A DNA stretch of 64,000 bases from contig JANQAC010000001.1 of NCBI GenBank assembly GCA_024707255.1, positions 2,170,001 through 2,234,000 on the forward strand, written 5' to 3'. This stretch comes from Asticcacaulis sp. (GTDB taxonomy: Bacteria; Pseudomonadota; Alphaproteobacteria; Caulobacterales; Caulobacteraceae). The position numbers were made by a program, and so were the translations under genes. Shown here piece by piece: positions 1 to 9,878 of the stretch. The notes under the pieces were generated by a model. The model made no database searches and had not been told where the DNA came from. It saw nothing but the letters and a program-made list of their open reading frames with translations. Within the stretch, counting starts at the first letter, position 1. Each line of letters begins with the position of its first letter.

Positions 1-2
1 GC

Positions 3-194
3 TATCAGCTCACCGTTACAGCGCAATTACCTGAACCTGACAAAGTCATGCGTGCTGTAGGTCAGGACCGCTTCAGTAAGTTTATCGATCAGGTCGGCCG
101 TCAGATGGCCGGAGGCCGGCGCACACTGCCTGTAGCCACGGACGAAAATGATGCGCCGATGTCGTCCACGCCAGGCGGGGAGGGCGTGCGATGA
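3..194 (+). CDS. C-terminal fragment of a protein upstream of trbB (probable CopG/ribbon-helix-helix type)
   Basis: An open frame enters from the left edge and stops at 192-194, overlapping the trbB start as ATGA, so it is translationally coupled to trbB. The visible 63 residues begin YQLTVTAQLPEP, contain RFSKFIDQVGRQMAGG and end in a polar tail. In alphaproteobacterial trb loci the gene just before trbB is often a CopG-like regulator with a similar ending. That is recollection of the family layout; no DNA-binding domain is visible because the N-terminus lies outside the window. Confidence 0.55.
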   Translation, partial: YQLTVTAQLPEPDKVMRAVGQDRFSKFIDQVGRQMAGGRRTLPVATDENDAPMSSTPGGEGVR

Positions 195-1168
195 CCGATA
201 CATCCGTATCTGCCATGCGTCTCCGGGCAATGCTGCGGACCGCGTTGGGAGATGGACTGGCCCAGGCGCTGTCCGACCCGCGGGTTCGCGAGGTTATGGT
301 CAATCCTGACGGTTCGGTCCGACTTGACCTCGCCGGCGAAGGGCGGATTGACACAGGCATCAGGATGCCGGCTGTCGATATCGAACGTGTTATCCGTCTG
401 GTTGCCAGCCATGTCCGGGCGGAAGTCCATTCTGATAGCCCGATTGTCAGTGCTGAATTGCCCGGTTCTGCTGAAGGTGTGAGTGGCGAGCGCTTTGAAG
501 GTCTTCTCCCGCCTGTGGTGACAGGACCATGCTTCTCCGTCCGTAAGTCAGCGTATCGGCTCTATGGGCTGGGCGACTATGTGGCTGATCAGATCATGAC
601 CTCGCAACAGGCAAGACTGTTGCGTCAGGCCATATCTGATCGTCGCAACATTCTTGTGGCTGGTGGCACGAGTTCCGGCAAGACAACCCTGACAAATGCC
701 CTTCTGGCTGAGATCGCCCAGAGGGACGAACGGATTATCCTGATCGAGGATACCCGCGAACTAAAATGTGCGGCGAAGGATGTCGTGGCCCTGCGCACCC
801 GTCCGGGTTTCATCACTATGGCTGATCTCGTGCGCTCGACTTTAAGGCTTCGACCGGATCGCATCATTGTCGGTGAGGTCAGGGGCGCGGAAGCACTGGA
901 TATGCTCAAGGCGTGGAATACCGGGCATCCAGGAGGGATCGCCACACTCCATGCCAATTCTGCGAGAGGTGCGCTCTACCGTCTGGAGCAGCTTGTCCAG
1001 GAAGCGGTGGTTCATGTGCCACGCCCGATGATTGCCGAAGCCATCGATGTGATCGTCTTCATCAGCGGTGAGAACGCCGTCAACCGAACTCCGCGCCGTA
1101 TCGAGGATATTGCCGAGACTGACGGTCTCGATTCCTCCGGCGATTACCAGCTTCGACCACTCATGTGA
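191..1168 (+). CDS. trbB: TrbB, VirB11-type secretion ATPase of the conjugation channel
   Basis: This is a 325-aa cytoplasmic hexameric ATPase that powers pilus assembly and DNA transfer in type IV secretion. The Walker A motif GGTSSGKTT lies near residues 158-166, followed by the Asp-box region LIEDTRELKC and the Walker B/His-box segment RIIVGEVRGAEALDML with GHPGGIATLHANSA, as in TrbB/VirB11. Length is normal for TrbB. The ATG at 191 overlaps the upstream stop. It is the first recognisable gene of the trb operon and is followed within 50 bp by trbC. Confidence 0.95.
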   Translation: MTDTSVSAMRLRAMLRTALGDGLAQALSDPRVREVMVNPDGSVRLDLAGEGRIDTGIRMPAVDIERVIRLVASHVRAEVHSDSPIVSAELPGSAEGVSGERFEGLLPPVVTGPCFSVRKSAYRLYGLGDYVADQIMTSQQARLLRQAISDRRNILVAGGTSSGKTTLTNALLAEIAQRDERIILIEDTRELKCAAKDVVALRTRPGFITMADLVRSTLRLRPDRIIVGEVRGAEALDMLKAWNTGHPGGIATLHANSARGALYRLEQLVQEAVVHVPRPMIAEAIDVIVFISGENAVNRTPRRIEDIAETDGLDSSGDYQLRPLM

Positions 1169-1214
1169 GTGGCGAGGGTACGTCAACAATCACCCCTATG
1201 GAAGGAGACTCTAT

Positions 1215-1586
1215 ATGCGTAAATCCGAAAATCCGGCTCTGGCCGCAGCAGGTGCAGTACCCGGAAAAATGCGGGCAATGATCGGCGTGGCTGTGCCTGC
1301 TCTTATGTGTGGTCTGATGATTACCTGGGCCAGCCAGGTTCAGGCCGCCGGTTCCGGTATGCCCTGGGAAGCGCCGCTGCAACAGATACTCGACAGCGTA
1401 CAGGGCCCGGTGGCCAAAATCATTGCTGTGATGGTGATCATCGTCACAGGCCTGACCCTGGCTTTTGGAGAAACATCGGGTGGGTTTCGCAAGCTGATAC
1501 AGATCGTCTTTGGCCTCAGCATCGCCTTTGCCGCCTCTTCGTTTTTCCTGACCTTCTTTTCATTCGGCGGCGGGGCGCTCATCTGA
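1215..1586 (+). CDS. trbC: TrbC, conjugative pilin precursor
   Basis: This 123-aa hydrophobic protein has a long N-terminal signal region ending near VQAAGSG and two further hydrophobic segments (AKIIAVMVIIVTGLTLAF and LIQIVFGLSIAFAASSFF), the VirB2/TrbC pilin plan. I chose the ATG at 1215 because GAAGGAG lies just upstream; an open frame extends back to 1068 inside trbB but is not pilin-like. Its stop overlaps the trbD start (TGATG). The processed product should form the transfer pilus. Confidence 0.9.
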   Translation: MRKSENPALAAAGAVPGKMRAMIGVAVPALMCGLMITWASQVQAAGSGMPWEAPLQQILDSVQGPVAKIIAVMVIIVTGLTLAFGETSGGFRKLIQIVFGLSIAFAASSFFLTFFSFGGGALI

Positions 1587-1849
1587 TGCCCCGCCTTGTG
1601 GAAGGGTATGACGTGCCCCTGCACCAGTCCCTGACGCAAGCCCTGCTTCTGGGCGGCGCGCCGCGGTCTCTGGCAATTGTCAACGGCACCGTGGCGGCCG
1701 CTTTTGGCCTGGGATTACAGATGTGGGCGGCTGGTCTGGGCTTCTGGCTCGTCGGGCACTCTCTCGCTGTTTTTGCAGCCAAACATGATCCTGATTTCCT
1801 GACTGTGCTGATGAGACATCTCCGGCAGAAAGCGTATCTCACATGCTGA
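1586..1849 (+). CDS. trbD: TrbD, VirB3-like inner-membrane protein
   Basis: An 87-aa protein with one central hydrophobic region (AIVNGTVAAAFGLGLQMWAAGLGFWLVG) and the TrbD-type start PRLVEGYDVPLHQSLTQALLLGGAPR. VirB3/TrbD proteins sit in the inner membrane and work with the VirB4/TrbE ATPase. The start overlaps the trbC stop and the end overlaps the trbE start by 7 bp, so it lies inside the coupled operon. Length is normal for the family. Confidence 0.92.
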   Translation: MPRLVEGYDVPLHQSLTQALLLGGAPRSLAIVNGTVAAAFGLGLQMWAAGLGFWLVGHSLAVFAAKHDPDFLTVLMRHLRQKAYLTC

Positions 1850-4304
1850 ACATCCGACAATATCGCAAAGCTTCCGATAGCCTTTCCGACCATCTGCCCT
1901 GGGCAGCGCTCATTGCTCCGGGCGTGGTCCTTAACAAGGACGGTAGCCTACAGCGCACTTTTAGGTATCACGGTCCTGATCTGGAAAGCGCGACCCCCGC
2001 CGACCTGGTCAGTATATGTGCCCGCGCCAATAACATATTGCGCCGATTTGGCAGCGGCTGGGCAATGTTTTTCGAGGCGCATCGAACGGAAGCGCCAGGG
2101 TATCCGGCCGCCGGTGTTGAAGCAGGGGTGGCCCGCCTGGTCGATGAAGAACGCCGCGCCGCATTCGAGGGCCAAAGCAGTCAGCACTTCGAGACGCACT
2201 ACTATTTTACAACCGTTTTCATGCCGCCGGCCGACATATCTGCGGGCGCAGGGCAGGCTTTGCTTGAATCGTCCGACGCAGATTCGGTCAGCGATGAAAA
2301 AGGCGGGCAAAGGCGAAACTGGAGGCATGAACTTCAGGGTTTTCTGGCGCGGACAGACAGCGCCCTTGATATGTTCGCCAGCTTTATGCCGCACATTCAG
2401 GCACTGGACGATGCGCATACCCTGTCCTATCTCCACGGCACGATTTCGACGAAAAGCCATATCGTGAAAGTGCCCGATACGCCGATGTATCTTGACGGCG
2501 TGCTGGTGGATACGCCGCTCTCCGGTGGCCTGGAGCCCATGCTGGGAGATCAGCATATCCGAACACTGACAGTCCTGGGGTTCCCGAACCATACGCATCC
2601 CGGCTTGCTCGACACGTTGAATCATCAGGACCTGGGGTATCGCTGGGTTACCCGTTTTATCGCGCTGGATAAGGCAGAAGCCACTAAGACCCTGACCAGG
2701 GTTCGCCGGCAGTGGTTTTCCAAGCGTAAGTCGATCACCGCTCTGTTGCGCGAGGTCATCTATAATGAAGCGACGCAACTGACAGACAGTGATGCGGACA
2801 ATAAGGTCGCAGACAGCGATCAGGCACTCCAGGCGTTGGGCGGCGATCATGTCAGCTTTGGTTATCTGACAACGACTGTCACCATCATGGATGGAGACAA
2901 ACGTAAGGCTGACGAAAAGCTTCGCCGGATCGAGCAGATCATCAATAGTCTGGGTTTCGCAACCATCAGAGAGTCGCTCAATGCAGTAGAGGCGTGGCTC
3001 AGCTCGCTGCCGGGTCATACCTACGCGAATGTCCGCCAGCCGCTTGTGCATTCACTTAATCTGGTTCACCTCATGCCGCTGTCTGCCATATGGGCGGGCC
3101 CGGAGTTCAATACACACCTGGACGCCCCGCCCGTACTGTATGCACTCAGTTCAGGGGCGACACCATTTCGCTTATCAACCCACGTCGGTGATGTTGGTCA
3201 TATGCTGATCCTCGGTCCGACCGGTGCCGGCAAGTCGGTGCTCCTGTCATTTCTGGCATTGCAGTTCCAGCGATACAGGGATGCGCAGGTCTTCATTTTC
3301 GACAAGGGCAACTCAGCCAGGGTGGCGACACTGGCTATGGGCGGTCAGCACCATGTCTTAGGCCGCAAGGCCCGACTGGCTTTTCAGCCGTTGCGTCGGA
3401 TCGATGATCTTAGCGAACGGACATGGGCGCTCGAATGGCTCGTCCTGATCCTGAGTCACGAGCACGTCGTGATCACTCCCGATGTCAAGGAAGCCATGTG
3501 GTCGGCGCTTAATAGTCTCAGCCATGCGCCGGAATCCCAGCGCACTCTCACTGGACTGAGTGTGCTTCTGTCATTGAATGATCTGAAATCCGCGCTTCGC
3601 CCTTATACTCTTGAAGGCGCGTATGGCCATTGTCTTGATGCCGAGGAAAGCGGGCTTGAGCTGTCGTCTCTGGTCTGCTTTGAGACGGAAGACCTAATGG
3701 GAGAGGCAGGGTTAGTCCTGCCGGTTCTGACCTATCTTTTTCACCGGCTTGAGGACCGCTTCGATGGCAAGCCAACCCTGCTTATTCTCGATGAAGCCTG
3801 GGTATTTCTGGACAGTCCGCTGTTCGCCGCCCGCATCCGTGAATGGCTGAAGGTGTTGCGTAAAAAAATGTCAGCGTCATCTTCGCAACGCAGTCCCTGG
3901 CCGATATTTCAGACAGCACCATTGCGCCCAGTATCATCGAGTCCTGTCCGCAACGTCTGTTTCTACCTAACGAACGCGCCATTGAGCCACAATCACGTGC
4001 CGCCTATGAGCGCCTTGGCCTCAACGAACGTCAGGTCGAGCTGATCGCTCAGTCGATCCCCAAACGGCAATATTACCTGCAATCCCGCCGCGGTAATCGT
4101 CTGTTTGAACTCAACCTCGGCCCTGTAGCTATGGCGCTTTGCGCTGCATCTTCCCCGGAAGATCAGATGAAAATTGACAGTCTTATGGAAGATGCCAGTC
4201 CCTCTGGCTTTGCCGAAGCCTGGCTCAGGTTCAGGGGGCTAAGCTGGGCGGCCGAGCTTCTCACTGCCGAGCCACCTGAACGCAGAGATCGTCTGCGACG
4301 ATGA
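1843..4304 (+). CDS. trbE: TrbE, VirB4-type conjugation ATPase, reading frame broken by one base
   Basis: TrbE is the largest mating-channel ATPase. The first frame gives a normal N-terminal CagE/TrbE domain, Walker A GPTGAGKS near residue 458 and Walker B LLILDEAWVF near 645. It then leaves the correct frame at the seven-A run 3862-3868 and stops at 4044. Reading one base back after the A run restores KKNVSVIFATQSLADIS and continues to a stop at 4302-4304, giving about 820 aa, the usual TrbE length. Either one A is missing from the sequence, the gene is mutated, or slippage on the A run makes full-length protein. Other genes here carry similar indels, so I favour sequence error. Confidence 0.9.
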
Positions 4305-4398
4305 GGCGCAAAGCGATCTGAATAACCCGCATTCTTTAATCCCGGCATCCTGCAAGACAGGCAATGCCACCCCTTTGCCTAAAATCAGGAGACTTAAA

Positions 4399-5124
4399 AT
4401 GACTGGCAAACCCATTCGAACGGCCATTGTCGCGATGACGATTGCCGCTGTTTTGAGCACAGGTCTCACGCCGGCCAATGCCCAGGTCGTCGTATATGAT
4501 CCGACCAACTATATCCAGAATGTGCTTTCGGCGACGCGGGCACTGCAACAGATCAACAATCAGATCAAGGCGCTTCAGAACGAGGCCCAGATGTTGCAAA
4601 ACATGGCCAGGAACCTTCAGAAGCTTGATGTCAGCTCTCTGGCGAAGATCAATTCCGATCTGGCAGCGATCAATGATCTTATGAAGGCGGCCAAAGGCAT
4701 TGCCTTCACAATCGAGGACACGGAGCGGGCTTTCAAGGCACAGTTCCCTGCAAGTTACGGCGCCGGTATCACTACAGGCGGGCTGGTCGCGGAAGCGCAA
4801 ACGCGCTGGCAAAGCGCGATGGATGCCTACCAGAACACTCTGACAGTTCAGGCACAGGTCGATCAAAATCTTCAGTCCGACGCCGATACGCTTGCGACAT
4901 TGTTGCGTGCGTCAGAAAGCAGCGAGGGCGACCTTCAGGCCCAGCAGGCTTCCAACCAGTTGCTCGCACTTTCGACCAAACAACAGATGCAGATCGAGAC
5001 CCTTCTGGCCGCACAGTACCGGGCCGATGCGCTTGATCAGGCACGGAAGGTACAGGCCGAAGCTGCGGCGAAAGCCATGACGGCAAAATTCCTGGGAACC
5101 GGCAAGGCCTACACACCCCAATAG
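4399..5124 (+). CDS. trbJ: TrbJ, VirB5-like periplasmic channel/pilus-tip protein
   Basis: This 241-aa secreted protein has a signal peptide ending around TPANAQ and then VVYDPTNYIQNVLSATRALQQI, the typical TrbJ opening. A long Gln/Leu-rich helical region with coiled-coil character follows. I chose the ATG at 4399 because AGGAG lies about 9 bp upstream; a TTG at 4375 is in frame but would lengthen the signal peptide. It lies between trbE and trbL as in other alphaproteobacterial trb operons. No separate trbK entry-exclusion gene is visible. Confidence 0.9.
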   Translation: MTGKPIRTAIVAMTIAAVLSTGLTPANAQVVVYDPTNYIQNVLSATRALQQINNQIKALQNEAQMLQNMARNLQKLDVSSLAKINSDLAAINDLMKAAKGIAFTIEDTERAFKAQFPASYGAGITTGGLVAEAQTRWQSAMDAYQNTLTVQAQVDQNLQSDADTLATLLRASESSEGDLQAQQASNQLLALSTKQQMQIETLLAAQYRADALDQARKVQAEAAAKAMTAKFLGTGKAYTPQ

Positions 5125-5170
5125 CAGGGGCAGCGCATTCAGCCCTGACTTCACCATCACGAGATAAGAC

Positions 5171-6424
5171 ATGAACGATCTCAATATCATCGACAGCTTT
5201 CTGACGACGTTTATCGCATATATCGATAGCGGGTTCGGTCTGCTTAAGGGTGATGTCAGCCATCTGTCCAGCATCCTGATTGCAATAGATGTGACGCTGG
5301 CAGCGCTGTTCTGGGCTTTGGACGGTGAGGCCAATGTCCTGTCGCGCCTTATAAAAAAGGTGCTGTATATCGGCGCTTTCGCATTTATCCTCAACAACTT
5401 CAATACTCTGGCCGGCCTGATTTTTCGCTCCTTTTCTGACATGGGGCTTCAGGCGAGCGCCAATACCCTTAGTGCCGACGATCTCCTGAAGCCGGGTAAG
5501 CTTGCCGGCATCGGTTTCGAGGCGGCACACCCTCTGCTGGTCCAGGCTTCCGATCTTGTGACCCTGTCAGGCTTCATCGGCAATTTCCTCACTATCGTCA
5601 TCCTTCTGATGGCCTGGCTGCTTGTTCTGTTGTCGTTTTTCATCCTGGCTATTCAGCTTTTCATCACGGTTCTGGAATTCAAACTTACGACACTGGCCGG
5701 CTTCGTCCTCGTGCCGTTCGCATTCTGGAACAAGACAGCCTTTCTGGCAGAGCGTGTCCTGGGAAACGTCATCACCTCCGGGATTAAGGTGATGGTGCTT
5801 GCTGTCATTGTCGGTATCGGCTCCAGCTTTTTTGGTCAGTTCATATCCGCCCTGAATGGTCAGGAGCCCGATATCAACCAGGCGATGTCACTGGTGCTGG
5901 CCTCTCTGACCCTCCTGGGTCTCGGTATATTTGGTCCTGGCATAGCATCGGGGCTCGTATCAGGCGCGCCGCAACTGGGGGCGGGAGCGGTGGCCGGGAC
6001 TGTAGGGGCTGCGGTCGGAGCCGGTATGCTGGCCGGAGGCGCTGTCGCGGGCGTAGCCAGACTGGGTGGCTCAGCTTTCGGCGCCATAAAGGCCGCAAGT
6101 GCGCCAGGGGGCGGGTCCGGGGGCGGAGGATCATCCCCGACTACCTCCCCGCCGCCGTCCCCGTCTGGCGGGCCATCCGGTGGCGGCACGTCTGCGGCTT
6201 CCGGTCCCACAGCTTCATCTCAGTCCCGGTCATCGGGTGGCGGGAGCGGCGGTCCGTCGTCCGGCGGGTCGCGGTCAGCAGCCGAGCAGAGCGCGCCGGT
6301 TTGGGCCCAGAAAATGCGCGAGGAGCAGAACCGTCGGGCACACCTCCATATGGCGCATTCGGTCATCGCAGCCGGTGATCGTCCGATGGCCTCAGCCAAT
6401 CCCGATCTCTCACAGAAGGAATAA
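5171..6424 (+). CDS. trbL: TrbL, VirB6-like polytopic membrane protein
   Basis: A 417-aa protein with an N-terminal hydrophobic body of about six membrane segments (for example ILLMAWLLVLLSFFILAIQL and ASLTLLGLGIFGPGIASGL), followed by a Gly/Ser/Pro-rich tail from about residue 310 to the end. This is the TrbL/VirB6 architecture for the inner-membrane part of the channel. The residues FKLTTLAGFVLVPFAFWNKT are characteristic. It starts 46 bp after trbJ and is followed by trbF after 5 bp. Confidence 0.93.
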   Translation: MNDLNIIDSFLTTFIAYIDSGFGLLKGDVSHLSSILIAIDVTLAALFWALDGEANVLSRLIKKVLYIGAFAFILNNFNTLAGLIFRSFSDMGLQASANTLSADDLLKPGKLAGIGFEAAHPLLVQASDLVTLSGFIGNFLTIVILLMAWLLVLLSFFILAIQLFITVLEFKLTTLAGFVLVPFAFWNKTAFLAERVLGNVITSGIKVMVLAVIVGIGSSFFGQFISALNGQEPDINQAMSLVLASLTLLGLGIFGPGIASGLVSGAPQLGAGAVAGTVGAAVGAGMLAGGAVAGVARLGGSAFGAIKAASAPGGGSGGGGSSPTTSPPPSPSGGPSGGGTSAASGPTASSQSRSSGGGSGGPSSGGSRSAAEQSAPVWAQKMREEQNRRAHLHMAHSVIAAGDRPMASANPDLSQKE

Positions 6425-6429
6425 TCAAA

Positions 6430-7197
6430 ATGCTGTTTAAACGTAATCTTCAGCGGTACGGGCAAATGCCAGAACCCGTTACCCCTTACCAGAAGGCCGC
6501 ACAGGTCTGGGATGAACGTGTTGGTGCTGCGGCAGTTCAGGCCGGCAACTGGCGCCTTATGGCCTTTGGAAGCTTGTGGCTCAGTACCATCCTCGCCGGC
6601 GGAATGGTCTGGCTGGCCTCACAAAGCCGTGTGACGCCGTATGTCGTTGAAGTGGATAAATCGGGGGATGTCAGGGCGCTCGGCCCGGCGCTACAGGCTT
6701 ATAATCCCTCTGATGCGCAAATCGCCTGGTATCTGGCGCGTTTCATCACCAACCTGCGCTCTCTTTCAATCGACCCTGTCCTTGTGCGCGAGAACTGGAT
6801 TGAAGCCTACGACTTCACCACGCAGGGCGCGGCTCAGTTCCTGAATGACCAGGCTCGCCAGCACGATCCATTCGCTGGCGTCGGAGAGCGCAGCGTTACT
6901 GTCAACGTCACCAGTGTGGTGCGTGCATCTAAGACGTCATTTCAGGTTAAGTGGATCGAACTCACCTACATCCGCGGTGCCCAGACACGTACCGAACATT
7001 GGACTGCGATCCTGGGTATCGTTCAAAAGACGCCTGAACGCGAGGAGACTTTGCGCAAAAACCCGCTCGGTCTTTACGTCAGTCAGATGGCCTGGTCGCA
7101 GGATTACGCGACAGGCTTAGCCGAAAACAGTGACAGCGGAAAACCCGTTCTCCCTGTGCCTGCGGCCGCCACCAATTATCAATCCATATCCCAATAA
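6430..7197 (+). CDS. trbF: TrbF, VirB8-like assembly factor
   Basis: This 255-aa protein has one N-terminal membrane helix (FGSLWLSTILAGGMVWLASQ) followed by a periplasmic VirB8-fold domain with TPYVVEVDKSGDVRALGPA and VNVTSVVRASKTSFQVKWIE. VirB8/TrbF proteins nucleate the inner-membrane complex. Length and order (after trbL, before trbG) match the standard operon. It starts 5 bp after the trbL stop. Confidence 0.94.
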   Translation: MLFKRNLQRYGQMPEPVTPYQKAAQVWDERVGAAAVQAGNWRLMAFGSLWLSTILAGGMVWLASQSRVTPYVVEVDKSGDVRALGPALQAYNPSDAQIAWYLARFITNLRSLSIDPVLVRENWIEAYDFTTQGAAQFLNDQARQHDPFAGVGERSVTVNVTSVVRASKTSFQVKWIELTYIRGAQTRTEHWTAILGIVQKTPEREETLRKNPLGLYVSQMAWSQDYATGLAENSDSGKPVLPVPAAATNYQSISQ

Positions 7198-7209
7198 AGG
7201 AGTCCTTTT

Positions 7210-8220
7210 ATGCATATCATCGCAGTTCTTCTGACGTCTGTATCGGCTTTAGGGCTAACTGGCTGCGTCACCTCTCAGGCTATGCCTGCCCCGCTCTTTG
7301 AGCGAGCGGCTTTTACAGCCGCCGTTAAAGTGCCCGATCCGCCTGCGCCGGTCAGGATCATTCAACAGCCCGTGCCGATCGCTATGCCGGGGCAATTGCT
7401 CCCGGCACCTGCGCCTGCGAAGACTGATCTGACGCCACCCACCACACGGGTGACGTCAGCCAACAAAGCAGCGTTGCAGGAGCCGCAGACTCAGGCCTGG
7501 CTTAATGCCATCCAGGTTTATCCGTTTATGGAGGGGGCTCTTTATCGCCTCTATACCACGCCGGAGAAAGTCAGTGATATTTCATTGCAATCTGGAGAGC
7601 ACCTGATCGCCATCTCTGCCGGCGACACCGCGCGCTGGGTAATCGGCGATACAAAGAGCGGTGCCGGCGAGGGGGAACAGCCTCATGTTCTGGTCAAACC
7701 GTATGTCTCAGGCCTGAAGACCAACCTGGTTATCACGACGGACAGACGCACCTATCATCTCGCACTTGAGAGCACGCCTTCTACGGCCATGGCTGCTGTG
7801 TCGTGGAGTTATCCGCAGGACACCGTGATCGCTCTGAAAGCCCAGGCAGTTCAGGCTGAACAAATCCAGCCGGTCGCATCAGGTATCGCGATTGAAAGTC
7901 TTAGATTTCGCTATGACATCAAGGGTGACAGCCCGGTGTGGCGCCCGCTCCATGTTTTCGACGATGGCGAAAAAGTCTATATCGAGTTCCCGAAAGATAT
8001 AGCCCAGGACGAAGCGCCGCCTCTGTTTGTGGTCGGTGAGGAGGGCAAGGCACAGCTCGTCAACTACCGCATGAACCGCAATTACTACATCGTGGATCGC
8101 CTGTTCTCTGCCGCCGAGTTGCGTCTTGGCGGCAAAATGCAAAGTGTCGTCCGGATCGAACGAAATGACCTGAAACCGGCTTCCGGAGGCAGGGGCACGG
8201 CGGGAGGCGGCCATGACTGA
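7210..8220 (+). CDS. trbG: TrbG, VirB9-like outer-membrane complex lipoprotein
   Basis: A 336-aa protein whose start MHIIAVLLTSVSALGLTGC contains a lipobox (LTGC), so it should be lipidated. The C-terminal part carries the VirB9 fold with LRFRYDIKGDSPVWRPLHVF and NRNYYIVDRLFSAAELRLG. It should build the outer-membrane core complex with TrbI, and its last 8 bp overlap trbI. An AAAGGAG ribosome site precedes the ATG. A Pro/Ala-rich linker lies at about residues 40-80. Confidence 0.94.
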   Translation: MHIIAVLLTSVSALGLTGCVTSQAMPAPLFERAAFTAAVKVPDPPAPVRIIQQPVPIAMPGQLLPAPAPAKTDLTPPTTRVTSANKAALQEPQTQAWLNAIQVYPFMEGALYRLYTTPEKVSDISLQSGEHLIAISAGDTARWVIGDTKSGAGEGEQPHVLVKPYVSGLKTNLVITTDRRTYHLALESTPSTAMAAVSWSYPQDTVIALKAQAVQAEQIQPVASGIAIESLRFRYDIKGDSPVWRPLHVFDDGEKVYIEFPKDIAQDEAPPLFVVGEEGKAQLVNYRMNRNYYIVDRLFSAAELRLGGKMQSVVRIERNDLKPASGGRGTAGGGHD

Positions 8221-9412
8221 GGTCCGGAGCCCCCCGAAGATCGATCCTGAAACACTGGTACTGCGGGCGAGGCCGCGTCGAGTGGTTCGCTTCAGGCGGA
8301 ATCTGCTTATAGGCGCGGCCGCGATTCTTTGCGTTGGCATCGTGGCAGTTACCTGGTTCGGGCTGAAAAGGCCTGAGGCCAGACTGGTTACGGATCAGTC
8401 TGCGCAGTACGACCCTGACAAGGTGTCGGATTCGCAGAGACCCAAACCCGATCAGTTGCAGAACCTGCCGAAAACCTACGCCGAGATGCCGGCAGACGTG
8501 CCGCAGCTCGGACCACCTCTTCCGGGTGATCTGGGCAAACCCATTCTGGAAAATCGACAAGCGCAAATACAGGCTGCAACACGGTCAAACACAGGCGAGC
8601 ATGGGATACAGGCTAAATATGAGAGCGGACTGTTTTTCGGCGTGACTGATAGAAGTCAGGCCGGGATGGCCATTGACGCCAATCGCGACGACTTGCTTTC
8701 AGAGACGGGGCTGTCTGTTCCGGCACAGGCCTCGCCGGCTTTAAACTTAGATCCGGATAAGGATCAGAATGCGCAGACTCGTAAACTCGACTTTGTCGGG
8801 CAGGCGTCAAAGGACGGGATATACAACAGCCGGAGCTTGCAGGCTCCTGTGTCACCCTATGAAGTTATGACCGGAACGGTGATCAGCGCGAGTCTGATTA
8901 CGGGGCTGAATTCCGACTTGCCAGGTCTGATCCTCGCGCAGGTCACGTCCAATATCTATGACACCGTAACAGGTCAAATTCTCCTTATACCGCAGGGCTC
9001 CCGCCTCATCGGGCACTATGACAGCGTGGTCGCCTTTGGCCAGTCGCGTGCTCTGATTGTGTGGCAGCGCCTGATCATGCCGGACGGCTCCTCTATCGAA
9101 ATCGACAATCTTCCGGCCACCGACGAAGCGGGTTATGCCGGTCTCAGTGACAAGGTGGATTATCACACCTGGTCGCTTCTCAAAGGTATCGGCCTGTCCA
9201 GCATTCTGGGCATAACGGCTCAGACCGGTTCCAGCTCGGACAGTGACCTTGTGAAAGCTATTCGTGAATCGACGCAGCAAAGTGTCAATCAGGCCGGTCA
9301 AAAGATTGTCGAAAAGCAACTAAACGTCCAGCCCGGCCTTACCGTCCGGCCTGGGTGGCCGTTGCGTGTGATAGTCCATAAAGACCTGATCCTCAAACCT
9401 TACAAAGCATAG
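8213..9412 (+). CDS. trbI: TrbI, VirB10-like core-complex protein
   Basis: A 399-aa protein with a short cytoplasmic N-terminus, one membrane helix (LLIGAAAILCVGIVAVTWFGL), a Pro-rich periplasmic stretch and a C-terminal VirB10 beta-barrel domain including MTGTVISASLITGLNSDLPG and LLIPQGSRLIGHYDS. These motifs are diagnostic. TrbI spans the envelope and couples ATPase energy to channel opening. It is the last structural trb gene and overlaps trbG by 8 bp. Confidence 0.95.
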   Translation: MTEVRSPPKIDPETLVLRARPRRVVRFRRNLLIGAAAILCVGIVAVTWFGLKRPEARLVTDQSAQYDPDKVSDSQRPKPDQLQNLPKTYAEMPADVPQLGPPLPGDLGKPILENRQAQIQAATRSNTGEHGIQAKYESGLFFGVTDRSQAGMAIDANRDDLLSETGLSVPAQASPALNLDPDKDQNAQTRKLDFVGQASKDGIYNSRSLQAPVSPYEVMTGTVISASLITGLNSDLPGLILAQVTSNIYDTVTGQILLIPQGSRLIGHYDSVVAFGQSRALIVWQRLIMPDGSSIEIDNLPATDEAGYAGLSDKVDYHTWSLLKGIGLSSILGITAQTGSSSDSDLVKAIRESTQQSVNQAGQKIVEKQLNVQPGLTVRPGWPLRVIVHKDLILKPYKA

Positions 9413-9419
9413 GTGGAAA

Positions 9420-9632
9420 ATGGCAGACCTCAAGCTGGCCAGGCTTCCTGACCGCACACCCGTAAAGCTTACAATCACAATAGGGGCCGAGTTGCACCAG
9501 TCTCTGCGTGAATATGCCGATCTCTATCAATCAACGTATGGCGTGGCTGAACAGATTGTCGATCTGGTTCCCTTTATGCTCGAAGCGTTCCTGCAAAGTG
9601 ACAAGGGATTTGTACGCGGTGGGCGAAGGTGA
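9420..9632 (+). CDS. DUF2274 protein at the end of the trb operon
   Basis: A 70-aa cytoplasmic protein beginning MADLKLARLPDRTPVKLTIT and containing ADLYQSTYGVAEQIVDLVPF. Small DUF2274 proteins directly after trbI are a regular feature of alphaproteobacterial trb loci; their job is not known to me. The start lies 7 bp after trbI with GGTGGA upstream, so it is in the same transcript. The fold looks like a short ribbon-helix-helix protein, but that is a guess. Confidence 0.85.
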   Translation: MADLKLARLPDRTPVKLTITIGAELHQSLREYADLYQSTYGVAEQIVDLVPFMLEAFLQSDKGFVRGGRR

Positions 9633-9853
9633 ATGATCGACGATAAAGCATGCTGCCTAAAGGAAGCGTTCCCGGCAGCCCGGTGGACTGTCAACCGGGG
9701 GCGGCGCTCAGCCACCGCTATCTGTTCGTAGCAAATCCGCCATCCTTACAGACTGTTTCAAAAGTCTCCAATTAGCTAAAATTTAGATCAGTTTTAGCGT
9801 GGTGCATGTTAAAAAAGAGGGGTAGCTGTTCGCGCTGCTAGCCCTCAAACGGA

Positions 9854-9873
9854 GAGAGGGGAATGCCCCTCTC
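9854..9873 (-). terminator. Hairpin after the 56-aa gene
   Basis: GAGAGGGG and CCCCTCTC form an 8-bp perfect stem with a 4-base loop, 6 bp beyond the stop of the minus-strand small gene. There is no strong T-run, so termination is possible but not certain. Confidence 0.35.
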
Positions 9874-9878
9874 CATAC

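Noticed and set aside
1948..3051. 367-codon open frame on the minus strand inside trbE
   Set aside because: Opposite strand of a well-defined TrbE domain, no ribosome site or family features.
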